NCBI GenBank assembly: GCA_903895845.1
Contig: CAITVK010000122.1
Location: 1-64,000, forward strand
Source: an uncultured Chitinophagaceae bacterium
Lineage (GTDB): Bacteria; Bacteroidota; Bacteroidia; Chitinophagales; Chitinophagaceae
Direction: 5' to 3'
DNA length: 64,000 bases
The notes under the pieces were generated by a model. That model worked only from the letters and a program-made list of their open reading frames with translations, made no database searches and was not told the DNA's origin. Both the position numbers and the translations under genes were made by a program. How positions within the stretch are numbered: the first letter of the stretch is position 1; each line of letters opens with the position of its first letter. This document shows, one piece after another, positions 1 to 8,306 of this stretch.

Positions 1-127
1 AGTAGAGAGAACATTTTCTTGGTTTGACAATGACCGAAGATTGTGCAGGAATTATGAGTTGTTAATGGAATCCGCTGAAGAAATGGTCAAATTATCTGCT
101 ATAAAGCTTTTATTGAATAAATTTTAA
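1..127 (+). mobile_element. IS5-like transposase, C-terminal fragment cut by the window edge
   Basis: Reading from base 2 gives 41 residues beginning VERTFSWFDNDRRLCRNYE and a TAA stop. The pattern V-E-R-T-F-x-W followed by R-R-L and N-Y-E is the conserved C-terminal signature of DDE transposases of the IS5 family (IS427-like group), where the E of the VERTF block is the last catalytic acid. Only the tail is visible, so it is not possible to say whether the element is intact to the left. It sits directly upstream of the polysaccharide cluster. Confidence 0.75.
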
Positions 128-136
128 ACAGGCTCT
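123..136 (+). repeat. Probable right terminal inverted repeat of the IS5-like element
   Basis: The bases TTTAAACAGGCTCT overlap the transposase stop codon. Their reverse complement, AGAGCCTGTTTAAA, looks like the usual left end of IS5-family elements, and the next bases TAA would fit a short target duplication. The left end is outside the window, so the pairing cannot be verified. Confidence 0.4.
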
Positions 137-257
137 AAGTTTTCTGCAGAATATAAATAAAAAATTCAATGCTTTTCCTCCTGTTTTGAGATATGAAAGA
201 AAATCAAAAAAGTTTCAGTTTTAGGGATTAAAATTTTTCAATTAGCTTTCTTTAAGT

Positions 258-1061
258 ATGTACTCAAAAAAGGTATCTATAATAACCGTAAATCTAAATA
301 ATTCTTCGGGTCTTAAAAAGACCATAGAAAGTGTTGTTCATCAGACATTTAAAGATTTTGAGTTCATAGTAATAGATGGTGGTAGTACGGATGGTGGAGT
401 AGAAGTAATACGGCAATATGAGGATAAGATAGATTATTGGGTCAGCGAACCAGACAAGGGGATTTTTAATGCTATGAACAAAGGTACCTTGGTAGCACGA
501 GGAGAGTTCCTTTTGTTTTTGAATAGTGGGGATTATTTTGTTAACGAAAGAATTCTTCAAACATTTATTGAAGACATTGACGGTTATGATATTATTTATG
601 GGGACTGGTTGCAATATTATACGGATGATAGAATCATAGAGGGAAAGTATCCGGATTTTTTGAGCTTTTATTTTGTAGCCTTTAAATCGGGATTGCCACA
701 TCAGGCGACTTTAATACGAAGGAGTGTTTTGTTGGCTAATAATCTTTATGATGAGGATATGAAAATTATTTCTGATTGGAAATTTTTCATGTTAGCAATT
801 TTTAAGCAACAATGTAAATATCTGCACAAGCCAAAATATATAGTTTATTACAATAATGAAGGGGTCAGTTCAACAGAAAAGGCTTACGAGGTGCAAACAA
901 TTGAAAGAAATACCTTTTTGAAAAGTGAGTTCCCTAATTTTATGGGTGAGAAGCAAGAAGGAGACAACCTAAGAAAAATAATACGATATTTTAATAATCT
1001 ATTTATTATACGAGTATTAAAAAAAATCGGATTAATAAAAAAAGAGAATACTACAAATTAG
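258..1061 (+). CDS. Family 2 glycosyltransferase (WcaE/WcaA-like)
   Basis: This 267-residue protein is a GT-A fold, inverting family 2 glycosyltransferase that would add a sugar from a nucleotide-sugar donor to a growing polysaccharide at the inner face of the inner membrane. The N-terminal beta strand is followed by DGGSTDG at residues 40-46, the donor-binding EPDKGIFNAMN at 64-74, and LNSGDYF at 88-94, which holds the metal-binding acid. The C-terminal 60 residues are basic. It is the first gene of a same-strand run of surface-polysaccharide genes and starts 121 bases after the end of the insertion sequence. Donor and acceptor cannot be told from sequence. Confidence 0.88.
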   Translation: MYSKKVSIITVNLNNSSGLKKTIESVVHQTFKDFEFIVIDGGSTDGGVEVIRQYEDKIDYWVSEPDKGIFNAMNKGTLVARGEFLLFLNSGDYFVNERILQTFIEDIDGYDIIYGDWLQYYTDDRIIEGKYPDFLSFYFVAFKSGLPHQATLIRRSVLLANNLYDEDMKIISDWKFFMLAIFKQQCKYLHKPKYIVYYNNEGVSSTEKAYEVQTIERNTFLKSEFPNFMGEKQEGDNLRKIIRYFNNLFIIRVLKKIGLIKKENTTN

Positions 1062-1085
1062 TTTAGTTCTTGAAAATATGTTCCT

Positions 1086-2120
1086 GTGAGATTAAGCCTA
1101 CTTTCTAACAAAATATCTTGGTTTGGTAAATATTCGGGATATGAATGTCTTACGAATTACTTCCCAACGAGTATTGAGGTGGGTGTTATATCGCCCAGAG
1201 ATAAGGTTTTCAATAAAATCATAGGAAAGGTAGTTCAAAAAGTGAACGGTTGGATTAAAGTACAGCCTGCCGAAATATTTGCAGAAATAAAATTTTTTGC
1301 AAAATTGAATGGAGCTGAGGTGTCTCACATTCTGTATCTGGAGAATCATTTACATTGTTTAAAAGATAAATTTAAAAAAGAAAATTTAATTGGCACTATT
1401 CATCTCCCTTTTAAACAATGGAAGCCTGAAATGCTTAAAAAGCTTGAATTGTTGCCTAATGCAATTGTGCTATATGAGGAAGAAATACCACTATTTTCCA
1501 AATACATAGACCCTAATAAAATACAGTATATAAAACATGGGGTAGATACTGATTTTTTTTGCCCTGGGAATGATAATCTAGTAGAAAAAAACAAAATTTT
1601 GTTTGTTGGTCATTACTTACGAAATTTCAAAATGTTTTTGGAAGTATATCACCAAATAAATAAGGATCGAAACAGGAAAGCCATTGAATTTCATTTTCTA
1701 ATTCCCTCTTTTTTTAGGGGACTCCCAAGTATTAGAGACATTGTAGGGCTTCCGAATGTATTTTTTCATGAGGGACTTAGTGATGAAGCTTTGTTAAGAT
1801 TTTATCAAACTAGTTATGTACTCCTTATGCCAATGGAGGATTCGGGAGCAAATACGGCTATAGTACAAGCCTTATCCACTGGTCTTCCAATAATTACAAC
1901 TAATGTTGGGGGGATAAAATCCTATGGGGGGGGGGAGGTATTTCCAATTGTTAATGATAATGATGTGGTAGAAATGGTTCGGCTTTTTGAAAAATACTAT
2001 TCAGATAATGCATTCAGGACACAAATTTCAAACGCTCAGCGAAAATTTGCAGTAGAGCAACTAGATTGGAGGATAATTTCTAAAAAACATATAGATGTCT
2101 ATAAACGACTTTTAAAATAG
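1086..2120 (+). CDS. Family 4 glycosyltransferase with GTG start
   Basis: The 344-residue protein has the GT-B layout. The N-terminal half is poorly conserved, HGVDTDFFCPG at residues 151-161 is the usual start of the C-terminal domain, and EDSGANTAIVQALSTGLPII at 251-270 carries the E-x7-E type donor-binding motif of family 4 retaining enzymes. The only start that keeps the first strand is GTG; an ATG eight bases upstream runs into a stop at once. It begins 24 bases after the GT2 gene and 12 bases before the next gene, so co-transcription is likely. Confidence 0.82.
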   Translation: MRLSLLSNKISWFGKYSGYECLTNYFPTSIEVGVISPRDKVFNKIIGKVVQKVNGWIKVQPAEIFAEIKFFAKLNGAEVSHILYLENHLHCLKDKFKKENLIGTIHLPFKQWKPEMLKKLELLPNAIVLYEEEIPLFSKYIDPNKIQYIKHGVDTDFFCPGNDNLVEKNKILFVGHYLRNFKMFLEVYHQINKDRNRKAIEFHFLIPSFFRGLPSIRDIVGLPNVFFHEGLSDEALLRFYQTSYVLLMPMEDSGANTAIVQALSTGLPIITTNVGGIKSYGGGEVFPIVNDNDVVEMVRLFEKYYSDNAFRTQISNAQRKFAVEQLDWRIISKKHIDVYKRLLK

Positions 2121-2132
2121 ATAGTGTAAAAT

Positions 2133-3101
2133 ATGAATACTGTGGTCTGTACTTTATTTGAGGGGAGCTATCATTATGGAGTTGCGGCATTAACTAACTC
2201 GTTATATAAAAACGGATATAGGGGAGACGTGTATGCTGGATACAAGGGAAAACTGCCAATATGGGCAAATAGTGCACTAGATAATTTAGAAATTGGAGAT
2301 GAAAATATAAAAACACTTAATTTGACAAATAGTCTTACTATCCATTTTGTCCTTTTACAAACTAATAATCATTTAACTAACTACAAACCAGATTATATGT
2401 TAGAGTTATTAGACGGACCAGCTATGGGGGTAGATGCAATTTTCTATGCAGATCCAGATATAGTTTTAAATGCACCTTGGACATTTATCGAGGAATGGGT
2501 TACATGTGGGGTGGCATTGTGTGAAGACATCAATTCGCCTCTTCCCAGCTTGCATCCTAGAAGAGTTGCTTGGAGACGAAAACTTAAGGATTATAATATT
2601 AATTTAAAGTTTAAAGAACAGCAATATGTAAATGGAGGGTTTGTTGGGGTTAGTTCAGTGGATATTTCTTTTTTGGAACAATGGAAAGATATTCAAGGAA
2701 AAATGGCCAATTTTATTGGAGGATTAGATAAATCGTCTTTAAAAGGGCAGGCTTTGGCTACAGAAAACTCAGGACCATTTGCCCCGTTTTCGAAAACAGA
2801 TCAAGATGCACTAAATTGTACCGTTGAAGCAACTAGCTTAGTTTGCTCAATAATAGGTAAGGAGGCAATGGGATTTATTGCAGGTACTCCTTGTTTGCCA
2901 CATGCTTTAGGTACACCCAAACCATGGGATTGGAATTTTTTTAAGAGTGTATTAAATGGAATAGCGCCTTCAACTAGTGTAAAAAAATATTGGGAAAGTT
3001 CTAATTCCCCAATCATTTGCTATTCTTCTTTCTATTTAAAAGTTAAGATGGTACAACTGAAAATATCCTCTTTTTTAGGACGATTTTATAGCAAAAATTA
3101 A
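2133..3101 (+). CDS. Probable GT8-like nucleotide-sugar transferase
   Basis: This 322-residue protein has no signal peptide or membrane segment. It shows FYADPDI at residues 104-110 (a D-x-D metal site), NGGFVGV at 167-173, DQDALN at 223-228 and HALGTPKPW at 257-265. These follow the order of the family 8 (GT-A, retaining) signature: D-x-D, then N-x-G, then D-Q-D-x-x-N, then H-x-x-G-x-x-K-P-W. The overall resemblance is weak, so the family assignment is an inference from motif order. Close spacing to the flanking genes (12 and 8 bases) places it in the polysaccharide operon. Confidence 0.62.
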   Translation: MNTVVCTLFEGSYHYGVAALTNSLYKNGYRGDVYAGYKGKLPIWANSALDNLEIGDENIKTLNLTNSLTIHFVLLQTNNHLTNYKPDYMLELLDGPAMGVDAIFYADPDIVLNAPWTFIEEWVTCGVALCEDINSPLPSLHPRRVAWRRKLKDYNINLKFKEQQYVNGGFVGVSSVDISFLEQWKDIQGKMANFIGGLDKSSLKGQALATENSGPFAPFSKTDQDALNCTVEATSLVCSIIGKEAMGFIAGTPCLPHALGTPKPWDWNFFKSVLNGIAPSTSVKKYWESSNSPIICYSSFYLKVKMVQLKISSFLGRFYSKN

Positions 3102-3109
3102 TTGACATT

Positions 3110-4240
3110 TTGACTATCGTTTTTGTATGCGGTTCTATTGAAAAAGGAAGAGACGGAGTAGGGGATTATACAAGACTATTAGCGGTAGAACTTACTAAAA
3201 TTGGACATCATTGTTCGATTCTGGCATTAGCTGACAAGTTTATCAATAAAGAAATTTTTGGGGAAGAAAACGAAGGTGAAATCAAAATAGACTTCCTCCG
3301 ATTGCCATTTCGGAATGGACATTTTAATAACTCTATTCTAGCTAAAGAATGGATTAAGAGTAGAAAACCTGATTGGGTTAGTATTCAATATGTTCCTTTT
3401 TCCTTTCATAAAAAGGGGCTTCCATTTGGAATAGCTAAATCTTTTAGAAGAATTTCCGAGGGAACTAAGTTGCATATCATGTTTCATGAAATGTGGGTGG
3501 GTATTAGCAAAATATCTCCTTTAAAACATAAAGTAATTGGTTTTTTTCAGATTCAAATTGCAAAAAGAATAATAAAAAAAAACATGCCTATTTATGTAAC
3601 CACGACAAATAAACTGTATAACTTAATCTTAGAAAAAGAGTCAATAAAGTCAGAAATTTTAACTTTATTCAGCAATATCAATAAAAATCGGGTTAATAGT
3701 ATAGATATCTCTAGAAGGTTACAAGAATGGAGTATACCCATTGAGGAAAGACCTCGATGGGTATTTTTAGGAATATTTGGTAGTCTCTATCCCAATGTCA
3801 ATTTGCAAGCAGAGATTGAGTTTCAACTTAATAAAATAAATCCCCAAAAACTAAAACTAGCATTTGTCAGTATTGGTAGGATCGGAGAGTCTGGAATAAA
3901 GGAGTTTTTAAGGCTTGAAACTATTTTCGGAAATAGGGTGAAATTCTTCTTGGTGGGGGAAGTTTCCGAAAATGAGGCATCACAAATTGCTCAGATGTTG
4001 GACATTGCTATTTCATGTACTCCGTCGCAACATATAGCAAAAAGTGGTGTTTTTGCTTTTTTAAAATTACATGAAATTCCAACGAAGCTAATATCCAAGG
4101 AGATTTTGCCAGAGTATGAAACTAAAACAGCGGAGTGGCACCATGATTTTATAAATCGGCCAAAGTATTTTTGGGATGTTTCTACTATAGCAAGGGAGTT
4201 CTCACTAAAATTGATTGATAAAAATGTCATGGCCAAATGA
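3110..4240 (+). CDS. Glycosyltransferase-like protein with TTG start
   Basis: The 376-residue protein begins with a Rossmann strand, IVFVCGS, followed by GRDGVGDYTRLLAVEL, the glycine-rich N-terminal loop common in GT-B family 4 enzymes. The C-terminal half lacks a clear E-x7-E motif, so it may be a divergent or inactive member. The TTG start is needed to include the first strand and leaves 8 bases after the previous stop; no in-frame ATG precedes the loop. Its stop overlaps the start of the DUF4254 gene in an ATGA junction, which implies translational coupling. Confidence 0.6.
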   Translation: MTIVFVCGSIEKGRDGVGDYTRLLAVELTKIGHHCSILALADKFINKEIFGEENEGEIKIDFLRLPFRNGHFNNSILAKEWIKSRKPDWVSIQYVPFSFHKKGLPFGIAKSFRRISEGTKLHIMFHEMWVGISKISPLKHKVIGFFQIQIAKRIIKKNMPIYVTTTNKLYNLILEKESIKSEILTLFSNINKNRVNSIDISRRLQEWSIPIEERPRWVFLGIFGSLYPNVNLQAEIEFQLNKINPQKLKLAFVSIGRIGESGIKEFLRLETIFGNRVKFFLVGEVSENEASQIAQMLDIAISCTPSQHIAKSGVFAFLKLHEIPTKLISKEILPEYETKTAEWHHDFINRPKYFWDVSTIAREFSLKLIDKNVMAK

Positions 4241-4851
4241 TTGATGTAAAAAAGATAATTGCATTACAAGAGCAAAATGTTATTGAATGGCATAATTCTT
4301 TACTGGGAAGTTGTCTAGAATCGCCATGGATATTTATTGAAGAAAATAATAAATGGAATTTTAAGCTTTGGCATGAAGAGGATATCGCAAGGGTAAAAGA
4401 TATTGAAGCAGAAAGAATTGTGATTGCTAAAAGAAATATTGATTCATTCAATCAGCGCCGAAATGATGCTATGGAGAAAATAGATGAATGGGTTTTGAAT
4501 TCAATGGTTGACTTTGAAAATCTTTTGTCCAAGGAACTTCCTTTGCACTCTGAAACTCCCGGGATGATGATAGATAGATTATCCATAATGGGGTTAAAAA
4601 AGTATCACATGAATGAAGAGGCTAATAGGTTAGGCACATCTGAAAAACACAGAGAGTTGTGTGCTGACAAAGTTATGTTACTTAATGAGCAAATAAATGA
4701 CTTAGCATTTTGCCTTCATGGGGTTCTTGAAAAAATTAAGAATGGGCAGTTAAAGTTTAAGGTTTACAGACAATTAAAAATGTATAATGATCCAACTTTA
4801 AATCCTCAACTATACTTGCGAGCAAATGGAAAAGAAGATAATCAAGATTGA
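4237..4851 (+). CDS. DUF4254 family protein
   Basis: This 204-residue, mainly helical, charged protein has no signal peptide. WHEEDIARV at residues 45-53 and NQRRNDAMEKID at 72-83 are the hallmark blocks of DUF4254, a family found mostly in Bacteroidetes beside glycosyltransferase genes; its biochemical role is unknown. The gene overlaps the previous one by four bases and the next by 26, so the three products are probably made together. A role as partner or regulator of the following GT9-like protein is an inference from this coupling. Confidence 0.85.
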   Translation: MIDVKKIIALQEQNVIEWHNSLLGSCLESPWIFIEENNKWNFKLWHEEDIARVKDIEAERIVIAKRNIDSFNQRRNDAMEKIDEWVLNSMVDFENLLSKELPLHSETPGMMIDRLSIMGLKKYHMNEEANRLGTSEKHRELCADKVMLLNEQINDLAFCLHGVLEKIKNGQLKFKVYRQLKMYNDPTLNPQLYLRANGKEDNQD

Positions 4852-5848
4852 TTCATCTAAAGGGGGGAATGGGGATGTATGGATGAGATTGGTGAGCTTT
4901 TATGCCTCGGCTGCTTTATTGCCAGATTATTCATTTTCTATTATAGTTCCAGAAATCTTTAAAACATTATCTATTCTTGTATTTGGTGATAGATTAAATA
5001 TTTTGACAGATTCCACTACTTCAAAGGATATGTTGGTTTATACTAACTTGGGGATAAAAGATTTAATCAAACCAATCTTGAATGGACGCAGGTTTATTTC
5101 TCCTTATCAAAGGGCCGTTATTCAGGATAAAAAGAAAAAAGAAATAAAAGACTTTCTCAATATTCTTTTGTTCAAAATTGTAGGAACTTTTGGCTTTGTA
5201 CTTGTGCCTGATAAGAAATGGATCCCCTATTATCAAGGGTATCTAGATATTGTTTCAATTAAAGCGATAGAGGGTATTGAATATACTAACTTTGAAAAGC
5301 AACTTAAGCTCGATTTTGTTCAGCTACTAGAAAGGTTAAATTCTAAAATACCAATCTCGCCAGAATTACATGCCCCATCAGATTTGTGTGATTCAGTACT
5401 AGTATTTCCAACGGGTACGAGCCGGCAATTTATACCTCTTTGGTGGGCATCAAACAATTTAAAAAATGCCTATTTTGCCTTCTATTTTAAAGATGATGAG
5501 GCAAAGGAATTTTTAAAGACTGGCTTAAAGGTCATTTATTTCTACAAAGAGCCAGGTGATATTATATTTTTATCTCAAAAAGCAAAATGGACAGTAAGCA
5601 CCGATAGCTTCCCTTCACATCTATTGCAATATTCAAATCCCAGAACCACAATCGTATTAACCGAAGTGCTTAAAACAAGAATTATTTCCCCGGTATTTAG
5701 CGGTGTAGTAGTCGATTCAGTTGCACCTTGCCATCCCTGTTTACATAAAGCAAAAAAAATACATCCTCTTTGTGATGCAGGACTGAAAGAATGTTTGAAT
5801 TGGAAGAGTAAAGTTTATACCGAGAATATTTTGAAATCTATTAAATAA
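4826..5848 (+). CDS. GT9 (heptosyltransferase)-like protein
   Basis: The 340-residue protein starts with GGNGDVW at residues 13-19, which resembles the GG-x-GD loop of ADP-heptose:LPS heptosyltransferases (family 9). The middle contains FPTGTSRQFIPLWWAS, like the donor-domain start of that family. The C-terminus, at about 300-326, has a cluster of four cysteines in CHPCLH...LCDAGLKEC, also seen in GT9-related proteins of Bacteroidetes. The match is partial. Because the window also holds a heptose pathway (46-49 kb), a heptose-transferring role is attractive but unproven. Confidence 0.5.
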   Translation: MEKKIIKIDSSKGGNGDVWMRLVSFYASAALLPDYSFSIIVPEIFKTLSILVFGDRLNILTDSTTSKDMLVYTNLGIKDLIKPILNGRRFISPYQRAVIQDKKKKEIKDFLNILLFKIVGTFGFVLVPDKKWIPYYQGYLDIVSIKAIEGIEYTNFEKQLKLDFVQLLERLNSKIPISPELHAPSDLCDSVLVFPTGTSRQFIPLWWASNNLKNAYFAFYFKDDEAKEFLKTGLKVIYFYKEPGDIIFLSQKAKWTVSTDSFPSHLLQYSNPRTTIVLTEVLKTRIISPVFSGVVVDSVAPCHPCLHKAKKIHPLCDAGLKECLNWKSKVYTENILKSIK

Positions 5849-5851
5849 ATT

Positions 5852-6976
5852 ATGAATCCAGTAAAGTCTTTTTATTTAGAGTGCTTAAGAATTTTTGCTG
5901 CATTCTATGTCTTTATTTATCATGTCGGATCAGAACGGATTCATAATATACCTTATCTTTCTAATGAAAAATTTGTAAGTTACTTACACCTTAATTATTC
6001 AACTGCCCACTGTTTTGTAATGATTTTCTTTGTGCTTTCTGGGTACTTAATTTCAATGTCAGCATCTAAACCAGGTATGTCATTTCGTGTATTCATTACT
6101 AATCGACTGGGTAGATTGTACTCAGTATTGATTCCATCACTTTTATTCTCGTTTTTATTGGCATATTTTTTTAAGTTCTCAAGCTATGATATAGGGAGAG
6201 ACATTGAAAACTTATATCTACCTGTTCAGAGAGGTCTTCTCAATCTTTTCTTTTTAGGACAAGCATATACACTTTGTAGTGTTCCTCCTTTTAATGGGGC
6301 ATTTTGGTCAGTAGAATATGAATTTATATACTACCTTTTTTTTGGTGTTTTTGTAACAATAAGAAGTTGGTGGAAGTATCTAATCCTGATGATACTATTA
6401 TTCATTTCATGGATAAAAATTTTACTCCTATTTCCAATTTGGCTAATGGGAAGCTTTTTATATTTTATCGAAAAGAAGTATAAATTGAAGTTGAGTCTTT
6501 CAATCGTTCTTTTCGCAATAAGTTTGGCTACCTTACTATATTACTTGTCCAATTCTTCCTCTATGCCTTTTCAAAAGGATACTTCAGACAATCATTTGTT
6601 TTCATATCATTTGTTTTTATCTTGGAATTTCAGAGCGGATTATCTTTTCGCTTTAGTGGTATTTATCAACATGTATAGCCTGTTTCAAATTTCTGATGCC
6701 ATCAACAAAAAAATAGTTAATGCTAGTTGGTTTCAAAGCATGTATGATAAGTTGAACATTGTTGGCAATTGTACTTATACTTTGTATTTGTTCCATACGC
6801 CATTATTGTTTTTCTACGCTACGATTTTGCCTTACAATAGATTTAATAATTTTCATGTTTTGGGCGTTATTTTTCTAGTTGTTATAACTGTTTACTTTAT
6901 CGCTAGAGTAACAGAATGGAAAGTTGTATTCTGGAGAAATAATGTTAACTCTCTCTTGAAACTTTTCGTCAAGTAA
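5852..6976 (+). CDS. Acyltransferase 3 family integral membrane protein
   Basis: This 374-residue multi-pass membrane protein belongs to the OafA/NodX acyltransferase family. LRIFAAFYVFIYH at residues 12-24 carries the conserved histidine of the first helix, and FFVLSGYLIS follows in the second. About ten hydrophobic segments cover the rest. Such enzymes O-acylate (usually O-acetylate) sugars of exported glycans at the inner membrane. It starts three bases after the GT9-like gene. It is the last gene before a 337-base gap, so it may end a first transcription unit. Confidence 0.9.
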   Translation: MNPVKSFYLECLRIFAAFYVFIYHVGSERIHNIPYLSNEKFVSYLHLNYSTAHCFVMIFFVLSGYLISMSASKPGMSFRVFITNRLGRLYSVLIPSLLFSFLLAYFFKFSSYDIGRDIENLYLPVQRGLLNLFFLGQAYTLCSVPPFNGAFWSVEYEFIYYLFFGVFVTIRSWWKYLILMILLFISWIKILLLFPIWLMGSFLYFIEKKYKLKLSLSIVLFAISLATLLYYLSNSSSMPFQKDTSDNHLFSYHLFLSWNFRADYLFALVVFINMYSLFQISDAINKKIVNASWFQSMYDKLNIVGNCTYTLYLFHTPLLFFYATILPYNRFNNFHVLGVIFLVVITVYFIARVTEWKVVFWRNNVNSLLKLFVK

Positions 6977-7313
6977 AAGATTCTTCCTTCCTAGCCTATA
7001 TAATAAAAATGAAGCTCTTTTCTTCTGCTACCAATTGCGGATAGCTAAATAGAAGCAACTTTTTCCATATCCGAGGTTTAGGATGTAACATACAAGACAC
7101 CTTTTACAATATCCTAGGTCTAGGATATGCCTCCCGAGATACCTTTTGTCGCAGCCGACTTCTAGGAAATGATTTTAGAGGTAACTTTTTCCGTAGCCTA
7201 CATTCAGGATGCGACATTCGAGATGCTTTTTGTGGTATCCGAGGTCTTAGTTGTTTCAAAAAGTTAGTAGCAAACGTCTTAAATCCTTATCACTTAGCAA
7301 TTATTAATTATTG
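6977..7313. other. Intergenic region filled by a 21-base-period array
   Basis: No open frame or RNA gene is seen. Positions 7017-7247 are a diverged tandem array, described separately. The remaining 66 bases before the next gene are AT-rich with no clear promoter. Confidence 0.7.
7017..7247. repeat. Diverged tandem array, 11 units of exactly 21 bases, alternating types
   Basis: The array divides without any insertion or deletion into eleven 21-base units. Odd units begin CTTTT and contain a TATCC-like core; even units begin AGGAT. Each odd/even pair forms an inverted repeat around the junction, clearest at 7109-7128 (ATATCCTAG, two bases, CTAGGATAT). The real unit is therefore 42 bases with internal dyad symmetry. 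Sequence identity between units is low while the register is exact. Confidence 0.85.
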
Positions 7314-8306
7314 ATGACTGTTTCAGTTTGTATCCCAACCTATAATCAGGAGAAATTTATTGAGCAAGCTGTCAGGAGTGCATATAATCAAACATTCAAG
7401 CCAGTTGAGATTGTAGTAAGTGATGATTCAAGTAATGATAATACAGGGTTTATTTTAAGGAAACTTCAGGATGAGATACCCATTTTGAAAGTGATTTGGC
7501 AAGAAACTAATCAAGGGATAACCAAAAATGTTAACACATGTTTAAGGGGGGCTAAAGGAGATTTGATTGTAAGACTTGATTCTGATGATATTTTGCATAA
7601 AACTTATATTGAAAACTTTGTTCCGCTTTTTAAAGCGAATGATAATATTGGCTTTGGGCATTGTTCTATTCAGGAGATTGATAGTAATGGAAATATTAGA
7701 AAATTAAGAGACCTGTTTAGAAAAGAAGGAATCCAGAATAGTAACGATGCGTTGAGGGAAGCTATTGATGGGTATAAAGTTGCAGCTAATATTATTATTT
7801 TCAGAAGGAAGGCGTTGGAGGAAGTCGGATTTATAAAGTCCAGAATAAATTTTGCGGAGGACTACTATTTAGCTTGTTCAATTTCAGATTTTGGATATGA
7901 TAATGCTTATTTAAAAAGAAGGTTGGCCAGCTATCGGGTTTGGAGTGACCAACATAAATTGAGGTCTAGAAGAAAGCTTAGTGAAATTATGGGGCTAGTA
8001 GCAGTCTATGATGAAGTGTTGGAGCCTGCTTTTTTGAGAAGAAATTGGCCGGTGAATAGGATTGAAATTGCAAAAGAAAAACTAGCAATCAGGCAAGCAG
8101 ATTGTTTAGGATGGGAAGTATACAGTTTGGCAGAAAAAAGGGAAATTGAGGCTGAATTAAGCAAGTTGTCAAATAGTTTGAAAGCACGTTTTTTTTATTA
8201 TTTGCATTTGCACAGACTAGGTAGTATTGTAAGCCTCCCTAAATCGGTTAAAAATAAATTGAAGATGGCGCTAAAATCCTTTCTTTTTAAAAAACAGGTT
8301 CAATGA
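7314..8306 (+). CDS. Family 2 glycosyltransferase
   Basis: This 330-residue GT-A glycosyltransferase has VSVCIPTYNQ at the N-terminus, DDSSNDNT at residues 37-44 and LDSDD at 88-92 (metal and donor binding), followed by a basic, less conserved C-terminal third. ATG at 7314 is preferred over the TTG three bases upstream. It is the first gene after the 21-base array and overlaps the next gene by four bases (ATGA), so it starts the second half of the polysaccharide cluster. Confidence 0.88.
   Translation: MTVSVCIPTYNQEKFIEQAVRSAYNQTFKPVEIVVSDDSSNDNTGFILRKLQDEIPILKVIWQETNQGITKNVNTCLRGAKGDLIVRLDSDDILHKTYIENFVPLFKANDNIGFGHCSIQEIDSNGNIRKLRDLFRKEGIQNSNDALREAIDGYKVAANIIIFRRKALEEVGFIKSRINFAEDYYLACSISDFGYDNAYLKRRLASYRVWSDQHKLRSRRKLSEIMGLVAVYDEVLEPAFLRRNWPVNRIEIAKEKLAIRQADCLGWEVYSLAEKREIEAELSKLSNSLKARFFYYLHLHRLGSIVSLPKSVKNKLKMALKSFLFKKQVQ

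Noticed and set aside
7017-7247. CRISPR array
   Set aside because: Units are contiguous and diverged, with no constant repeat alternating with unique spacers, and no cas genes are near. The same holds for the other 21-base arrays.
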